Position numbers and translations under genes: made by a program. This document shows, one piece after another, positions 34,342 through 46,723 of a stretch of DNA of 64,000 nt (positions are counted from its first letter, which is position 1; each line of letters opens with the position of its first letter). The notes under the pieces are model-generated. The model worked only from the letters and a program-made list of their open reading frames with translations. It ran no database searches and was not told the DNA's origin. This DNA is from Rhodocollybia butyracea (Eukaryota > Basidiomycota > Agaricomycetes > Agaricales > Omphalotaceae): the NCBI GenBank assembly GCA_015501585.1, contig JADNRY010000113.1, positions 1-64,000 on the forward strand, in the 5' to 3' direction.

Positions 34342-34985
34342 GTATGGCCCATATAGTGTGTAATAAATCAATCCTAGTGAACTTGATAAAGTATTTCATT
34401 CTTGAGGAACTTTGTTCTCTTGAACAGATTCAATTTCATCAATTGTCACAAACTTTCAATACAACAAAGTTCATTCTTAGAGATTCCAGGTAAAGTATCT
34501 TACCCATGATGAAGTTAGTGCTTTGCACATCTATGATCTGCTTGCATCTTATAGCAAACCACCAACTTAGATTTCAGCAGTTTCGGCACTTAGAGCTTCC
34601 GCTGTTAGCGCTGGGGCGCTTATGTCTGTTTATGCCACTGCGATTGCCATTTCCTGGGCATGGTTCGTCAGCTTACTCGGCCCAGTCGGCTACCTGTGAA
34701 GCTTTTTAGTACTAAGTAAGTAGGTATATAGTATTATACTACAGCGGGGACAGCCGTACATACTGAAGGAGAGAAGCAGCTGTCCAGAGAGGATACTGTG
34801 TGCAATCTTGTGCCATTTGACAGACACAAAATGAAGTAGATAGCCTATATGACAGTCTAATATTAATTGCAACTTAATAATGCTTGCTTACAAGTAAAAG
34901 CTTAGGTATAATTCTCGTAGTTCGTACTAGTAGAAGACCAGAATCTAGTCTCCTATAAGCAGACAGAACACAACAATCAATAAAC

Positions 34986-35244
34986 TGTTGTATGTAATGC
35001 TTTGGCATCACCATATGCAGCAACTCCGGAGGTTCAACCATGGACTTACAAACACATGTATGGACTTACTAATAGTGTATATATTTATTAGTGATCATTA
35101 GATAGTACTTACCACGCATACACGGACATGTAGATACTCCGGCACACTTATACTACAGTACTTAGAGTATATAAGCTGTATCGAGCTCTCTCCAATATAA
35201 TCATCTTACATTCTTACACTCTCTTAAAGTCATCTACCACAACA
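34986..35244 (+). repeat. Copia left LTR
   Basis: 259 bp, TG...CA. TATATAA near 35,171 is a likely TATA element. At three positions where the right LTR has CpG, this copy has TpG. Confidence 0.93.
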
Positions 35245-35354
35245 GGTTATGGGCCCGGCCTTTACTGAAATTGCTCGTTGTTCACTATCTGCATCACTCT
35301 TTGACAAATCACTAAACTTGTACTCTTCCCCATTTGCACCCATCACATTTCATT

Positions 35355-36093
35355 ATGTCAACGGAATCCACTTCCACTTCCACTTATTGGATTGACCCCC
35401 TTCACGGCGCCATTAATTATAACGTGTGGCAAATCAAGATGAATGATATCTTGACTGATCTGGGCCTAATTAACTACATTGGGTCCACGGCGCCAACTCT
35501 CCTCTCTGATAGGTCAAATCAGGGCGATCACGACAAATGCACTGAGAAGGACCGAAAGCCCTCTCCACTATTAGGTTGCATGTAGACGACAGTGCCCTAG
35601 TCTACATTGCAGGTGCAAAAACATCTAAGGAAGCATGGGACACACTGAAGAGGATGTACAAAGCTGCAGGGACCATCAGCATTATTGCTACCCGCCGTAA
35701 GCTTTTCCGTACTCACTGCCCAGAGGGGGCAGACATTGAAGAACACGTCCGCACTATCCGGGGATATCAACAACAGCTTGCCAATCAAGGGCATGGCATC
35801 AGAATTTTCCACCATACTCCTCACATCCCTCCCTGACTCTTGGGACCAATTTGCATCCTCTATTGACAAGGCTACCCTCACAGACACTGCAGACCCGGAC
35901 TCCACCATTCTCATGTCCAAAATCTTGGAAGAAGACTTCCGTAAACGGTCTAAAAACACGTCACCTGAAATTGCCTTACCTGCCAATGGTAATAATTACA
36001 AAGGGCAATCTAAATCAAAGTTTGGTAAATCCAAATATGATTCATCCGCCACCTGTCACTACTGTAGACGCGTCGGGCATTTTGTAAGTGAAT
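35355..36093 (+). pseudogene. Copia gag
   Basis: Starts MSTESTSTSTYWIDPLHGAI, with the Copia gag pattern NYNVWQIKM and the central UBN2-type block (AWDTLKRMYKAAG). A zinc knuckle begins CHYCRRVGHF near 36,054. Frame breaks lie near 35,550 and 35,790. An apparent 8-bp duplication (GTGAATAA, around 36,087) frameshifts inside the zinc knuckle and adds a stop before its last Cys. Confidence 0.88.
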
Positions 36094-36652
36094 AAGTGAA
36101 TGCCGCACTAAGAAACGAGACCTCCACTGGGGAGGCAAGCCAGGGAACAACTACAACAATGGGAATAACAATCATGGGAAGAATTTTCAGCATCACTCAC
36201 ATGCTGCCATCTCGGACTCAGACTTTGCATTCATCACAAAGGACACTGCACTATCGGCCACCACACCTGCCTCCAGCTGGATTGTTGACTCCGCTACAAC
36301 GTCACATCTAGTTAGAGACCGATCCGCATTTACTACATATGCGGAATTACAGAATCACCCCATTCAAGGTGTTGGAAACCCCGCCGCTGGTATTGGAAAG
36401 GAAACTGTCCAGATCCAATCTACTGTAGGTAACAAGACCTACACCATCTCGCTCCGAGACGTTGTGCATTGCCCAACCACGCCATTTAATCTTTTGTCTG
36501 TCAGTAAGATCACTGACATGAACTGCGGAATTAATTTCCGCCAACATGGATTCACTATCACGGCACCTAATAAACCGGATCAGGTCATTGTTTTAGGCAC
36601 CAAGACAGGTGGCCTATACTCGCTGAATGTCACGACAAACATTCCAATGTAG
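36094..36652 (+). pseudogene. Copia aspartic protease region
   Basis: The motif SWIVDSATTSHLV at about 36,277 corresponds to the active-site D-S/T-G of Copia proteases, but the Gly is replaced (DSA). This is followed by the usual hydrophobic pattern ending in LLSVSKITD. A TAG at 36,650 (CAG to TAG type) separates it from integrase. Confidence 0.8.
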
Positions 36653-36685
36653 GCTTACGCTGCACAAGTCTCCCAGAACCGGTCT

Positions 36686-37753
36686 TGGTATGACTGGCAC
36701 AAAATCATGGGACACATCTATATGGGTTCAGTCAAAATGCTAAAGGAGAAGAATATGGTTGAAGGAATGAAAGTCAATCCCGACACACCACCTCCTCAGT
36801 GTGTGTCATGCATCAAATCTAAATCTCATGTCACCCCTTTCCCCCAGAAGTCTAACACTGAATATACAGAAATAGGGGATATGACATACACAGATGTATG
36901 GGGACCTGCCCGAACACCCGGTATTCGAGGCGAAAGGTACTATGTCAGCTTCACTGACGGCTGCACACATCGCTCCAAAGTCCACTTCATGAAGGAGAAA
37001 GAGGTTCTCCCACATATCAAGAATTACCAGGCACATATTAAAGCACAAACCGGCAAAGACCAAATGAAGGCCATGCGATTTGATGGTGGGGGAGAATACA
37101 GCAGCAAAGAGGTAACTGGGTACCTTGACTCATGTGGGATTCACTACGAAATCACCGCCGCCCACTCACCTTCCCAAAACGGCGTGGCGGAGCGCCTTAA
37201 CCAAACTTTAATTGAACATGCACGCGCCATGATATTAGAACACAATATTCCGTACTTTCTATGGCCGGAGGCTGTAGCATACGCATGTTACCTCCGGAAC
37301 AGATCTCCAACTCGTGCACTGAAGAACTTTATCACCCCTGAAGAGGCTTTCACAGGGAAGAAGCCCAATATTTCGATGTTACAGGAATTTGGAATTAAAT
37401 GCTGGGTATTACAACAAGACGGCCAGAACTCAAAACTTGATCCGAAGTCTCGGGAATTTATTTTTATGGGACTCTCCAACCACGGCAAAGCATGGAGATA
37501 TTACAATCCCAGGGCCCGGCAAATCCAGACATCCCGAAATGTAGTCTTTGAGAATCAGACTTACACACCCCCCGATTATGCGGTTTCCCCTTGGGTTCCC
37601 TGCACAAATAATTCCCAATCTACTATCTCCAACCCTCCATTGCTCGAGGGGAGAGGGGGAGTGCCGAGCAAATTCCAGGTAGTGAACCCGAAGAATCCAA
37701 GTTGCCACCAACGCTGCAGACACCACCAAGGGCGCATCAACCCGCTCCACTAA
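36686..37753 (+). pseudogene. Copia integrase
   Basis: The HHCC zinc module (WHKIMGH ... CVSC) is at 36,690-36,820. The catalytic core has Asp in TYTDVWGP, Asp in MRFDGGGEY and Glu in NGVAERLNQTL, i.e. an intact DDE triad. It is followed by the GKKPNISMLQEFG C-terminal block. This is the longest undamaged part of the element (348 codons open from 36,707). Confidence 0.93.
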
Positions 37754-38000
37754 TCGCACCGCCGGCACCATCAAAGCCCCGCATAGCGAGACCCGCACCC
37801 ACACCTAGAGCACCATCGTCACGGCTCGCTAATATTCCCGCACAGAATTACCGCCCATTGAATAATTCACAGGCCCGAAGCAGACCCGCACGATGGGAAA
37901 CAGTTGTCCCCATCACTCCTGACCAAGATCCCGACTCATCCCTATCTACTGAATTCTCACTATTATCCAATGTCAACACTGATTACTCGGATGAGCCCGC

Positions 38001-39544
38001 ATCACATAACGATGCACTTACACGCCACGATTCAGCACAATGGGCTGAAGCCATGGACAAGGAAATCAAACAACTCCAATCTACAGGTACTTGGATACTC
38101 AATGAGCTCCCTGCTGGCCGTAAGCCAGTAAAATGCAAATGGACTTATAAGCTCAAACGCGACCACACCAGAGCCTTACCAGATACAAGGCTCGACTTGT
38201 GGCCAAGGGATTTTCCCAGATCCCGGGAATTGATTACACTGACACATTCGCACCAGTTGTACGGCTCGAAACATTCCGTACCCTTATGGCAATAGCTGCC
38301 AGATACAAACTCGAAATTCACACCATGGATGTTGTTGGTGCATACCTCAATGGTGAACTTGATGAAACCATCTACATGTAGCAACCTCATGGATATGAGG
38401 ACGGCACAGGCAAAGTGTGCAAACTACTTTGACCCATCTATGGACTTTAAGCCGTCCGGTGCAATCTGGAACAAGAAACTCAACTCCGAGTTTCTCAACT
38501 TAAATTTCACACGACTTATCTTGGATCAGTGTGTATACATTCGACGCAACGACTCAGGCATTATTATTGTTGCTGTCCACGTCGATGACATGACAATCTT
38601 TGCATCAGACGATGCCCTCACATCCCAAGCAAAGCATAAGCTTGGCTCAAAGTTTGAGGTCCAGGACTTGGGACCAGTCAGACAAATCTTAGGTATGGAA
38701 GTCACCAGAGACCCCACATCCGGCTCCATCATGCTCACACAGACTCAATATCTCAAGAAAATACTTGAGCGATTTGGCATGACTAACTGCCAGCCTGACC
38801 ACACCACTTGATCCTAACATCAAGCTGGAAAAGACTCCAGATGACAAACCCATCTCACCGGAATTATGGAGTGAATAATACGCCGCTGTTGGATCATTTA
38901 ATTTTGCCGCCACCGCTACTCGGCCTGACATGAAGCACATGGTCCATGAATTAGCTCAATACTTGGGTAATCCCTCACCGACTCACTGGACCGCTGCCAA
39001 ATGTGTTCTCCGCTACATCAGTGGAACACTTGATTTAGGTATCACCTACTTACCATCAGATACCGACCCCAATATTTACTCAGATGCCAACTGGGGAACC
39101 AATTCCAATGACCGGAAATCCATCTCCGGCTATGCTGTAATGTTTGGGAACGCCGCCATTTCCTGGTATTCCAAGAAACAGCCAACCGTTGCACTCTCCA
39201 CTATGGAAGCCGAATACATGGCTGTTAGTAATGCTACCCGAGAATGTCTCTGGATCAGAGAGCTTCTCACTGAACTTGGAATCCCACCTCACGGCCCAAC
39301 AATTATTCATGTTGACAATCAAGCCGCTATTAAATTCGCCGAAAACTCTCAGTTTCACACCCGATCCAAACACATTGACATTCGAGATCATTTCATACGC
39401 GAGCACACTACCTCTAACAAGGTATCAGTCCAATACTGCGCCACGGATGACAACATCGCCGATATATTCACAAAGTCGCTGACCAAACCGAAACATGAGC
39501 ACTTTGTCAAATTACTCGGAATGACAAGAGTCGACCGGAGTTGA
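38001..39544 (+). pseudogene. Copia reverse transcriptase and RNase H
   Basis: RT begins at WAEAMDKEIKQLQSTGTW, continues with [19 protein letters not shown] after a frame break near 38,185, and has VHVDDMTIFA (YVDD-type catalytic pair, Tyr replaced by His). RNase H has YSDANWG, STMEAEYMAV and HVDNQAA. Stops: TAG 38,379, TGA 38,430 (CGA type) and TAA 38,876. A frame break follows at 38,450. RNase H from 38,930 to the stop is open. Confidence 0.92.
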
Positions 39545-39551
39545 GGGGGAG

Positions 39552-39807
39552 TGTCGTATGTAACGCTTTGGCATCACCATATGCAACTCCGGAGGTTCAA
39601 CCACGGACTTACAAACACATATATGGACTTACTAATAGTGTATATATTTATTAGTGATCATTAGATAGTACTTACCACGCATACACGGACATTTAGATAC
39701 TCCGGCACACTTATACTACAGTACTTAGAGTATATAAGCTGTATCGAGCTCTCTCCAATATAATCATCTTACATTCTTACACTCTCTTAAAGTCATCTAC
39801 CACAACA
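39552..39807 (+). repeat. Copia right LTR
   Basis: 256 bp, preceded by the purine tract GAGGGGGAG. It lacks the GCA at one site compared with the left LTR. Confidence 0.93.
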
Positions 39808-40809
39808 TAAACTGATGTGTGTAATGTCTGCAACTTAGGTTGGCCCGTTTAGCCTGGCCAATTAGGCGCCCATTTTCCCAGGCATTTAGCTTAGGTAATT
39901 TAGCTTGTAGTGCGAAAATTTCACAGTTTTTTTCATCTGTCTATACATCAGACACATTCGCCCAGTGTACAATACTACTAACACGCATACGAAGCAGTTT
40001 GAACACAAAATCCAAGTAAGAATTCACCGCAAAGCAATTGCCGAGGACGTTGCCGCCTTAGATTATGTAATCTAAATCGGACAGGCTAAGCCGCCGATAT
40101 CAAATAGGTAGACTAACCAGAATCCATCTGCCAGTGTTCTTGTCAAAAACAGTCAGATTTTTAATCCATCGAAGAATCTCTTAGCATGCTATATATACTT
40201 ATCAACAATCTAGTGTCCTTAAAGATGTTCCACGTGTAGCTTTACCCTATAAAAGAACTATCCATGATATTGTAGGAGTGGCCACCCATTTGGCATGCGG
40301 AGTACTTTGGGAGTACTAGTACCATTGGAGTACAATGTTTTCTTCAACTCTAAGTACTCAATAATCACAACCACAACTTACAATGGAGACTTGCAAGAGA
40401 CTTGATGGAGACTTGGCCATTCTCCTAGTACTGTGATATCAACTAACCTCTGTAATATGCGATATTCTTTGGGGCATCAGGCCAGTAATGGGTACTCTAT
40501 ATTCAACTTTTGCCCAAGGACAGGGCCAGCGGCCGCTGACCGGCTCGGGGCGGGTAATGTCAGTGGCCCGGTCCGACACAAGCATCTGAATCAAATCAAG
40601 CTGTGTGCAATGGCTAGGAGAGTTCGGTCTACGAGCGCACTGTATACTTAATACTGCCTGAGTGTTTTCATGTTTGATTGACAATGAATTCACAAGTTCA
40701 CGGAATGAGCAGTATAGATATATCCCGATGGATGCAACTTGGATACAACAAATGTTCGTGTAACACCACTTCACTGGGATTGATTTATTACAAACTATAT
40801 GGGCCGTAT

Positions 40810-40973
40810 GGGTGGTAGATTTCTTGCTCTGAGTAGGATATTAGTTGAGCAACAACGAAGGTGGTAATGAATCACGAACCTGTGGCTGCAAAGCACTCGC
40901 AGCGTTATCAGCGCAACCCATGAGTGAGTCGCCGATAGATTCAACGGTGGGCTTCCCTGACTTGAGCTTCAAG
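40810..40973 (-). pseudogene. Hsp12-like copy 2, upstream part
   Basis: Minus-strand exon 40,973-40,880 reads KLKSGKPTVESIGDSLMG then CADNAASALQPQ. A 51-nt GT-AG intron follows (40,879-40,829) and then SKKSTT up to the element A boundary. The spacing GD...DNAAS...QPQ...KSTT is that of Hsp12/Hsp9 proteins. The first exon, with the initiator, was not identified with confidence upstream (41,000-41,270). Confidence 0.65.
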
Positions 40974-41279
40974 CTAATCGACAATGAGATGAGCTGGGTA
41001 GAGCCGGAAATTTATGGAATAATCTAGGAAACAAGCGGAATTTTGTCTCTTGAGCTGATTCTTTCTTTACGTCCTTCCTTTGACTTATAAAAACTACCGG
41101 ATAAGAATATGTTATCACCCTCACTTGTTTATTCTTTCTACAGACTAATTTATTGTTCGTGCATGAGTGATTCTGGTGTTTGCCCGTGCACAAACTGCAG
41201 AGGCTGTCTTCCAATCACAGACAGGACTGTACGTTCCCACCTCCAGTGAGATGAAGCCGCAAAGATCCCGGTCCCATCT

Positions 41280-44016
41280 TATGGCACATATAGTGTGTAA
41301 TAAATCAGGCCTCGAGGAAGTGATGATTTGTCTATATTCATAAACATGTTCTGTATCCATAGGGATGTATCTATATGGTTTATTGCCGGAAGCTGATTTT
41401 TATTCCATGAAGAAGTTGATTTCAATCATGCATGACATGAACTTTGAACCGTGAAACACTCAGACAGTAAGTATATGGCCACATAACATAGTAAATGTTT
41501 AGAGTCGTGACTTGGCACACAACTCGGCTCTAGTCAATTCTCGGTCCAAGTGGATGGGCCTACTTGACAATGCAACAATGCTAGCCGTTGTATCGAGTCT
41601 TTGCAAATAACCCTTCTGAGTATGGTACAGTCTCAATACTGGGTTTCATGGTAGTTACAACTTCAACAAGGTAGTTAACTACTACTGAGTCTTGATTGAA
41701 GTTGACTGAGTTCTACATGTTTCTAATATGTGTTTTAAAACACTGTTTTTTCATGTTTCTTTATTTTGTTAATTTACTCTGATAAGTACTGAGGTTAGAT
41801 AGTTTATTATGGCTGTTGATCTGTAGATGATGGACTCAATATTTAATGTATATCCTATACTTTAAATCATGACGGTTTAGACGCCCGCTTATTAGCTAAT
41901 AAGATAACTTATTACTAATAAGATAAGAGGAGCGATAAGACGGCACAGCCGGCGCAGCCCCATGTCTATAAGCCGCACTGCCCTCTGCCGTAGCCGGCCT
42001 ATTGGTTACATCATACATGCTTCTCTATCCAAGCCTCTATCCGCCCTCTCTTTTACAAGTGCTACCCATGCTAATCTTTCTTTTTTTAATGTTACTATAA
42101 GTATTAACAGATTCCAGCTACAGCATTAATCTACTATATATTTACGACCGGATGCTCCCATAACGCGTAACAGGACCCCGAGCATGGGGGATTTTGCAAT
42201 CTGTAACGTGTAACAGGAGGGTTCGAGTATGCTATTGCTCGAAATGTCACAAATCTTGGCGGCGGGCCTTTGGCCCCCTATTCATTTGTGCATCTAGCGT
42301 TATGCGTAATGCATAACGGCGGGCCCTGAGCATGTTGTTTGTCAAAAACAACGTGTAACGCCTTGACCCCCGGGAGCATACAGTCGTAATTATACAGTAT
42401 CTAATCAGTTCTAGCGGCACAGCAGCTGCCGGTAGAACTGCATTTGCCAATGCCATACAGTGGCTCTGTAACATAATGAGAAAACCTACCAAAAACCCAT
42501 TCCCTGTAAACGGTTAGCTGGAAATTACTGTAGATAATTGTATTCTGAGCAAGATAAGTATGGAAATTAGGAAGAAAGGAGCATCTCAGTTAAATGTGTG
42601 TACAACTCTGAACTGAGAGAGGTTTGAAAGTCAATAGACTTTCCATAGATGGTGGAGAGTCTCATACAAGTAATAACATAAGGATAATTCAGCAACAACA
42701 CACAATGAAAGAATGTGCCAGCAGTGCCATGACACACCTTCCAAGTTTTGAATCCCTCTTTCCATGATTTTCCACACAGCAATCTGTAGCAACTCAATGT
42801 GGTTCTAGACCATAGTATGAGCATGAGTATGAGTTCTACCTGGCTCATATCTCATATATGGATACAGAAGCTGTTCCTTCCATAGGTTACCTGTAGGTAT
42901 CCTGGATCCCCACATGCACTAGCTATACTCATTCACAAGTTTCAAGTTGTTTTTGGTCTCCTTGACATATCAGCAACCCATGTCCCATTATCATAGATTG
43001 AAATACGTCAACCCTTGAGTGCCTGCTTTTGGAGCTCCTCCGTAGCTATGATCATTGCTTAAGCAGTTGAATATTTTGTGAGTCTCTGCCAGGTCAATAA
43101 CGTCACAGTACCATTTGGCTGCTATCTCTCAGTCATGGTTCTTTCATCAGCAAGTGAACCCTTCTGGACTAACTATGTAAGCATGCTCATCTTTTACTTA
43201 TTCAAAATTTCCAGCAAATTTTGCTGCAACAGCAGAGTGCTCAGTGGACTGGGTTCATCCATGCATTCTACACATACGGCGCAATGTGTGTTGCATATCA
43301 GAACCCAGGTATTCCAGGCTCAATACCACCAGACCACCATCCTCCTTTCTCTCCGTGACGTAGTCACGGGTCTAATAAGCTTGTTGCATTGAAGTTACCT
43401 AGGTTTGAGACACTTGTAGCCCCAAAGGGGTCAATACTAGTTTGACTCTGATCCCTTGATACCGACTCATTGCGTACATTGCCCAAACATTCAAGCCACT
43501 TCCTAGAGGCTCTTTGAGAGAGGGAGTTATCAAGGGAATTATCTACACCAGTGTCATTCCCAAGTCATTCCCACTGAGCCTTTCTCACCTAAAGTAAGTG
43601 TAGACAATATTGAGGCTGTACCATACTCAGAAGGATCATTTGCAATTTGTTTGCAAGGACTCAATACAACAGCCAGCATTGTCAAGTTGAAGCTGAGGTA
43701 CATGATCAATGAATTTAAGTGCCCATCTACTCGGACCGAGAATTGACTAGAGCCGAGTTGTGTGCCGAGTCACGACTCTAGACATTTACTATGTTATGTG
43801 GCCATATACTTACTGTATGAGTGTTTCACGATTTGAAGTTCATTTTATGCATGATTGAAATCAACTTCATGAAATAAAAATCAACTTCCTGTAATAAACC
43901 ATACTAGATACATCCCTATGGATACAGAATTGATACAGAACATGTTTCAAGTTGTGAATATAGACAAATCACCACTTCCTCAAGGCCTGATTTATTACAC
44001 ACTATATGTGCGATAC
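41280..44016. mobile_element. TIR element B (2.7 kb) with about 280-bp inverted ends
   Basis: Left 41,280-41,559 and right 43,721-44,016 are inverted copies (roughly 90% by eye), starting TATGGCACATATAGTGTG and, reversed, GTATCGCACATATAGTGTG. CATCT flanks both ends (41,275-41,279 and 44,017-44,021). The outermost 24 bp match element A apart from a few bases, so A and B belong to one family or share a transposase. The interior (2.2 kb) has no ORF of note and contains a small nested MITE. Confidence 0.85.
42137..42394. mobile_element. Small MITE nested in element B
   Basis: The ends TATATTTACGACCGGATGCTC and, reversed, TATAATTACGACTGTATGC are inverted repeats of about 22 bp. The interior is GC-rich with AACGCGTAAC / GTAACGTGTAAC and ACCCCGAGCAT motifs. 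The target duplication could be TA. No coding sense. Confidence 0.6.
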
Positions 44017-44021
44017 CATCT

Positions 44022-45337
44022 CCAATCACCATGATCTGACGTAACATCCACAAAACCTGCTCACCACATGTCCTCCATCAGCAATTCCACACAAATGTAA
44101 ACGGTATAATTGTCATACCTGATTATACTGGATTATACGCTATTATGCATATCCATGTCGGGTGGCTTTGCTCACTGCAGCAACTACTTTTGAATATAAA
44201 ATTTGTCAAGCCAATGAAGCCAAAGTTGTAGTGCTGCAAAACATTATTATCCGAAGCACGTAACCCAAGGCGGGTGGTCCAAGAAGTGCGCGGAAGCACA
44301 GGCGCAGAAAAAAAAAGCTTAAGTCAAGCGGCCGGCATTTGGAGATCTCGTGACAGCTGTACAGTTCAGCTGAATTATCTCTCACGACTTGATTGTCGAA
44401 TACATTTGTGCTTTTTTCCTCTGTCGATTTTCCTGTCAAATTTTCTTTCTCAAGTCACTCAAAATCTCAAGACTTAGGTCAAACTCAAGCACTAATCAAT
44501 CCTCTCTTTAAATTTATGCAAGTTGTAAGAACAAACGGAACCTTCAATTTGTGCAAGATGTCGAGCAAACTGAACCGCAAACGCTAGGAAACGCTGGCAA
44601 CGGAAGTCACAAAGGAACACTTATGACGAGGGATGATCCAATGGCCGACAGCATCAAGCATCTTCAACAACTCTAACTTGTTTTCCTCTCATTTTTTTCG
44701 GTGTGTGTTGGAATCTTACTTTACTTCTCGTTTACTTACTCGTCACTTTTTTTTTTAGAATTCAGCCTATCGGCCTCTTTTGTTTACCTCACACATCTCT
44801 CGCAAATCAGACTTGGAATTCACCCTATCGAGGCGGCAGTAGTAATGCAATGGTGGTTGCAGCAGGGAATTTTTGGGAATGCACAGATCTTTGAGGGTAG
44901 AGAATGACTCGTTCGTTGTTTATGTTGTATGTACCACTGCTAGTTAGAGTTATTAGTCGTGTATGAGATGGAATATACATATTTCATTATTACCCATTCT
45001 TCGTGACCATCTAATCTGGTATAATTGAGCGTGTAGAGGGCGTATAATCTGTATAATCCGTATAATGGGCCAGACCCCGAGCATAAACAGCGCATAAACG
45101 CGTATAATCCGGCATTTCCATTATGCACTCGGGGTCTATACATACCGGATAATACCTTCCGAGATTTGTATAATCAGGCGTGATCGGCATGTATACATGC
45201 CAATCATACCCGATCACGATCATGGAGAAATGCTGATGTCGCCCATCCCACAGCCTTCACTGCCTCCTGATCTTCTTGACGCCAATAAAGATGAGGAAAT
45301 GCCGCACTAACCAGTATAACCTGACGACGACATGCAA
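44022..45337. other. Intergenic, with hairpin-forming repeats
   Basis: No gene recognised. 45,010-45,210 is packed with GTATAAT, GCATAA and inverted CCCCGAGCAT/ATGCACTCGGGG pairs, a possible degenerate MITE related by motif to the one at 42,137. Confidence 0.4.
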
Positions 45338-45345
45338 GACCGTTC

Positions 45346-45854
45346 CAAGGGGTATTCAAAAATTTAAGCGCTGACCTGACCTTGTGGGGTCTAAAGTTGG
45401 CTTATGGCTGAAAGTTCCAACCTTACATAACTGTGTTCTAATGATGATTAAATGATGCACAAAGGCTTTTTGTAGCCTTTTAACACATATTTGGGTGTAA
45501 CCAGTCTAAAATGTAGCCAGAAAAGGCCAAAAACCAAGTTTCCTTCTTAATTGGGCTCGGAACATGGTACTAATGACTCTGAACTTGCTGCCAAAAAAGT
45601 TGACTGTGCAACTGATAGCTATAATACCACTCAAATCTTCATATCACAGATGGGTAATTGTCAAAACATGCCTACACTGGTAATATGGCATGCCAGGTAG
45701 TGTCGGCGCTGACAAATACTACATGCCGGTGATGCCGACTACTACTAGGGTGGGAAAATATTTCTATATAAGGAGCGGGGGGGGAGGGGCTAAAAAATTC
45801 CTTATGGCCGAAAAACAAGGTCATGTCTGGCCTTAAGATTTTGAATACCCCTTG
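45346..45854. mobile_element. hAT MITE (family H1), 509 bp, perfect ends
   Basis: Begins CAAGGGGTATTCAAAA and ends with its exact complement TTTTGAATACCCCTTG. It is flanked by GACCGTTC at 45,338-45,345 and 45,855-45,862 (perfect 8-bp duplication). Homologous to the termini of the element at 8938-10580. No ORF; TATATAAG near 45,763. Confidence 0.93.
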
Positions 45855-45862
45855 GACCGTTC

Positions 45863-46723
45863 TCGTACAAAAAGTGCAGACAGCAGGAGCAACAGCGAAG
45901 ACAAAATGTAAAGAGGAAGAGAAGGAGAAGGGAACAACGAAGACCTACAGTGCTTCTAGCAGCTTTACAGCTCGACCCGCAGAACATCAGAGATGGAAAT
46001 GAAGACAAGGACAGCAATATCGGGATCACGCAGCTCACTCTGCTATCGAGAAGATTTGTATTATGTACTGATGAAATCATTCAACTACTGTACGATGCGA
46101 CGCTGTACAATGATGCTCTTGACAAGCATATTCTGGGCTGGTTTTGAAATCCCATCACAGCCGCACCGACGATTTCGACTCGTAGAGCATTTTCGTAGGG
46201 TAGATGGGACCATACACTGTTCCCTGTCAAGGACCCCGACTCCCAGGTTTCCAGTTATGTTCCCCTGACTCCTCACACCGATTGCATAGCATGCACCGGT
46301 ATGGTAACCTTGGAGCTGGATGGAAGGGATTTTTTATAGGTACGATATTGATGTATGATGGATATGTTCGACAGTTTACAATCCTACCGATGTGACCGGT
46401 TTTGGGTTTTCCAAGCTCGAGCATCTCTGTTTATTAAAGAGTCATGATCCTTGGTCCCTCATTTATTCCAGTTCAATTTATGGATTGTCAATGATCTTCC
46501 TGCTTCGAGGATCTACCTGCTTGGCTACAATCAGCACTGAGCAGTGCACCCGGAAATATCATCAATGTCGAAAGCTTGTGATCGGCGTCTTTATTTCATC
46601 AAAGATCGTGTGTCCCTTGTTGTGTTCATTCAAGTTGGAGGTTTTCCTTTATAAGGTGATCAAGTCTCATTCCCACTTTCATTTCCGCACTTACTTAACT
46701 TCACTTCAAACAGTGCTCGTGGC
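45863..46723. other. Intergenic / upstream region of the membrane-protein gene
   Basis: Short open frames only. No domain, splice pattern or repeat recognised. Confidence 0.35.

Larger units (their letters stand above)
34986..39807 (+). mobile_element. Copia (Ty1-type) LTR retrotransposon, complete but inactivated
   Basis: LTRs 34,986-35,244 and 39,552-39,807 (TGTYGTATG...CACAACA), flanked by TAAAC on both sides. The order gag, protease, integrase, RT, RNase H is the Copia order. The LTRs differ by five substitutions and one 3-bp indel. It is inserted in element A. Confidence 0.97.
34343..40809. mobile_element. TIR element A (1.64 kb) carrying a nested Copia element
   Basis: Left end TATGGCCCATATAGTGTG; right end, reversed, ATACGGCCCATATAGTTTG. 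Inverted similarity runs about 36 bp (through TAATAAATCAATCC). GGGTG flanks both ends (34,338-34,342 and 40,810-40,814). Removing the insert with one GGGTG restores the Hsp12-like reading frame, which supports these boundaries. Without the Copia insertion it is about 1.64 kb and non-coding. It shares terminal sequence with element B at 41,280. Confidence 0.8.

Noticed and set aside
36650..38880. Classic RIP (CpA-directed) in the Copia element
   Set aside because: Some stops fit CpA to TpA, but the LTR differences and most other stops are at CpG, so CpG decay is the simpler reading.
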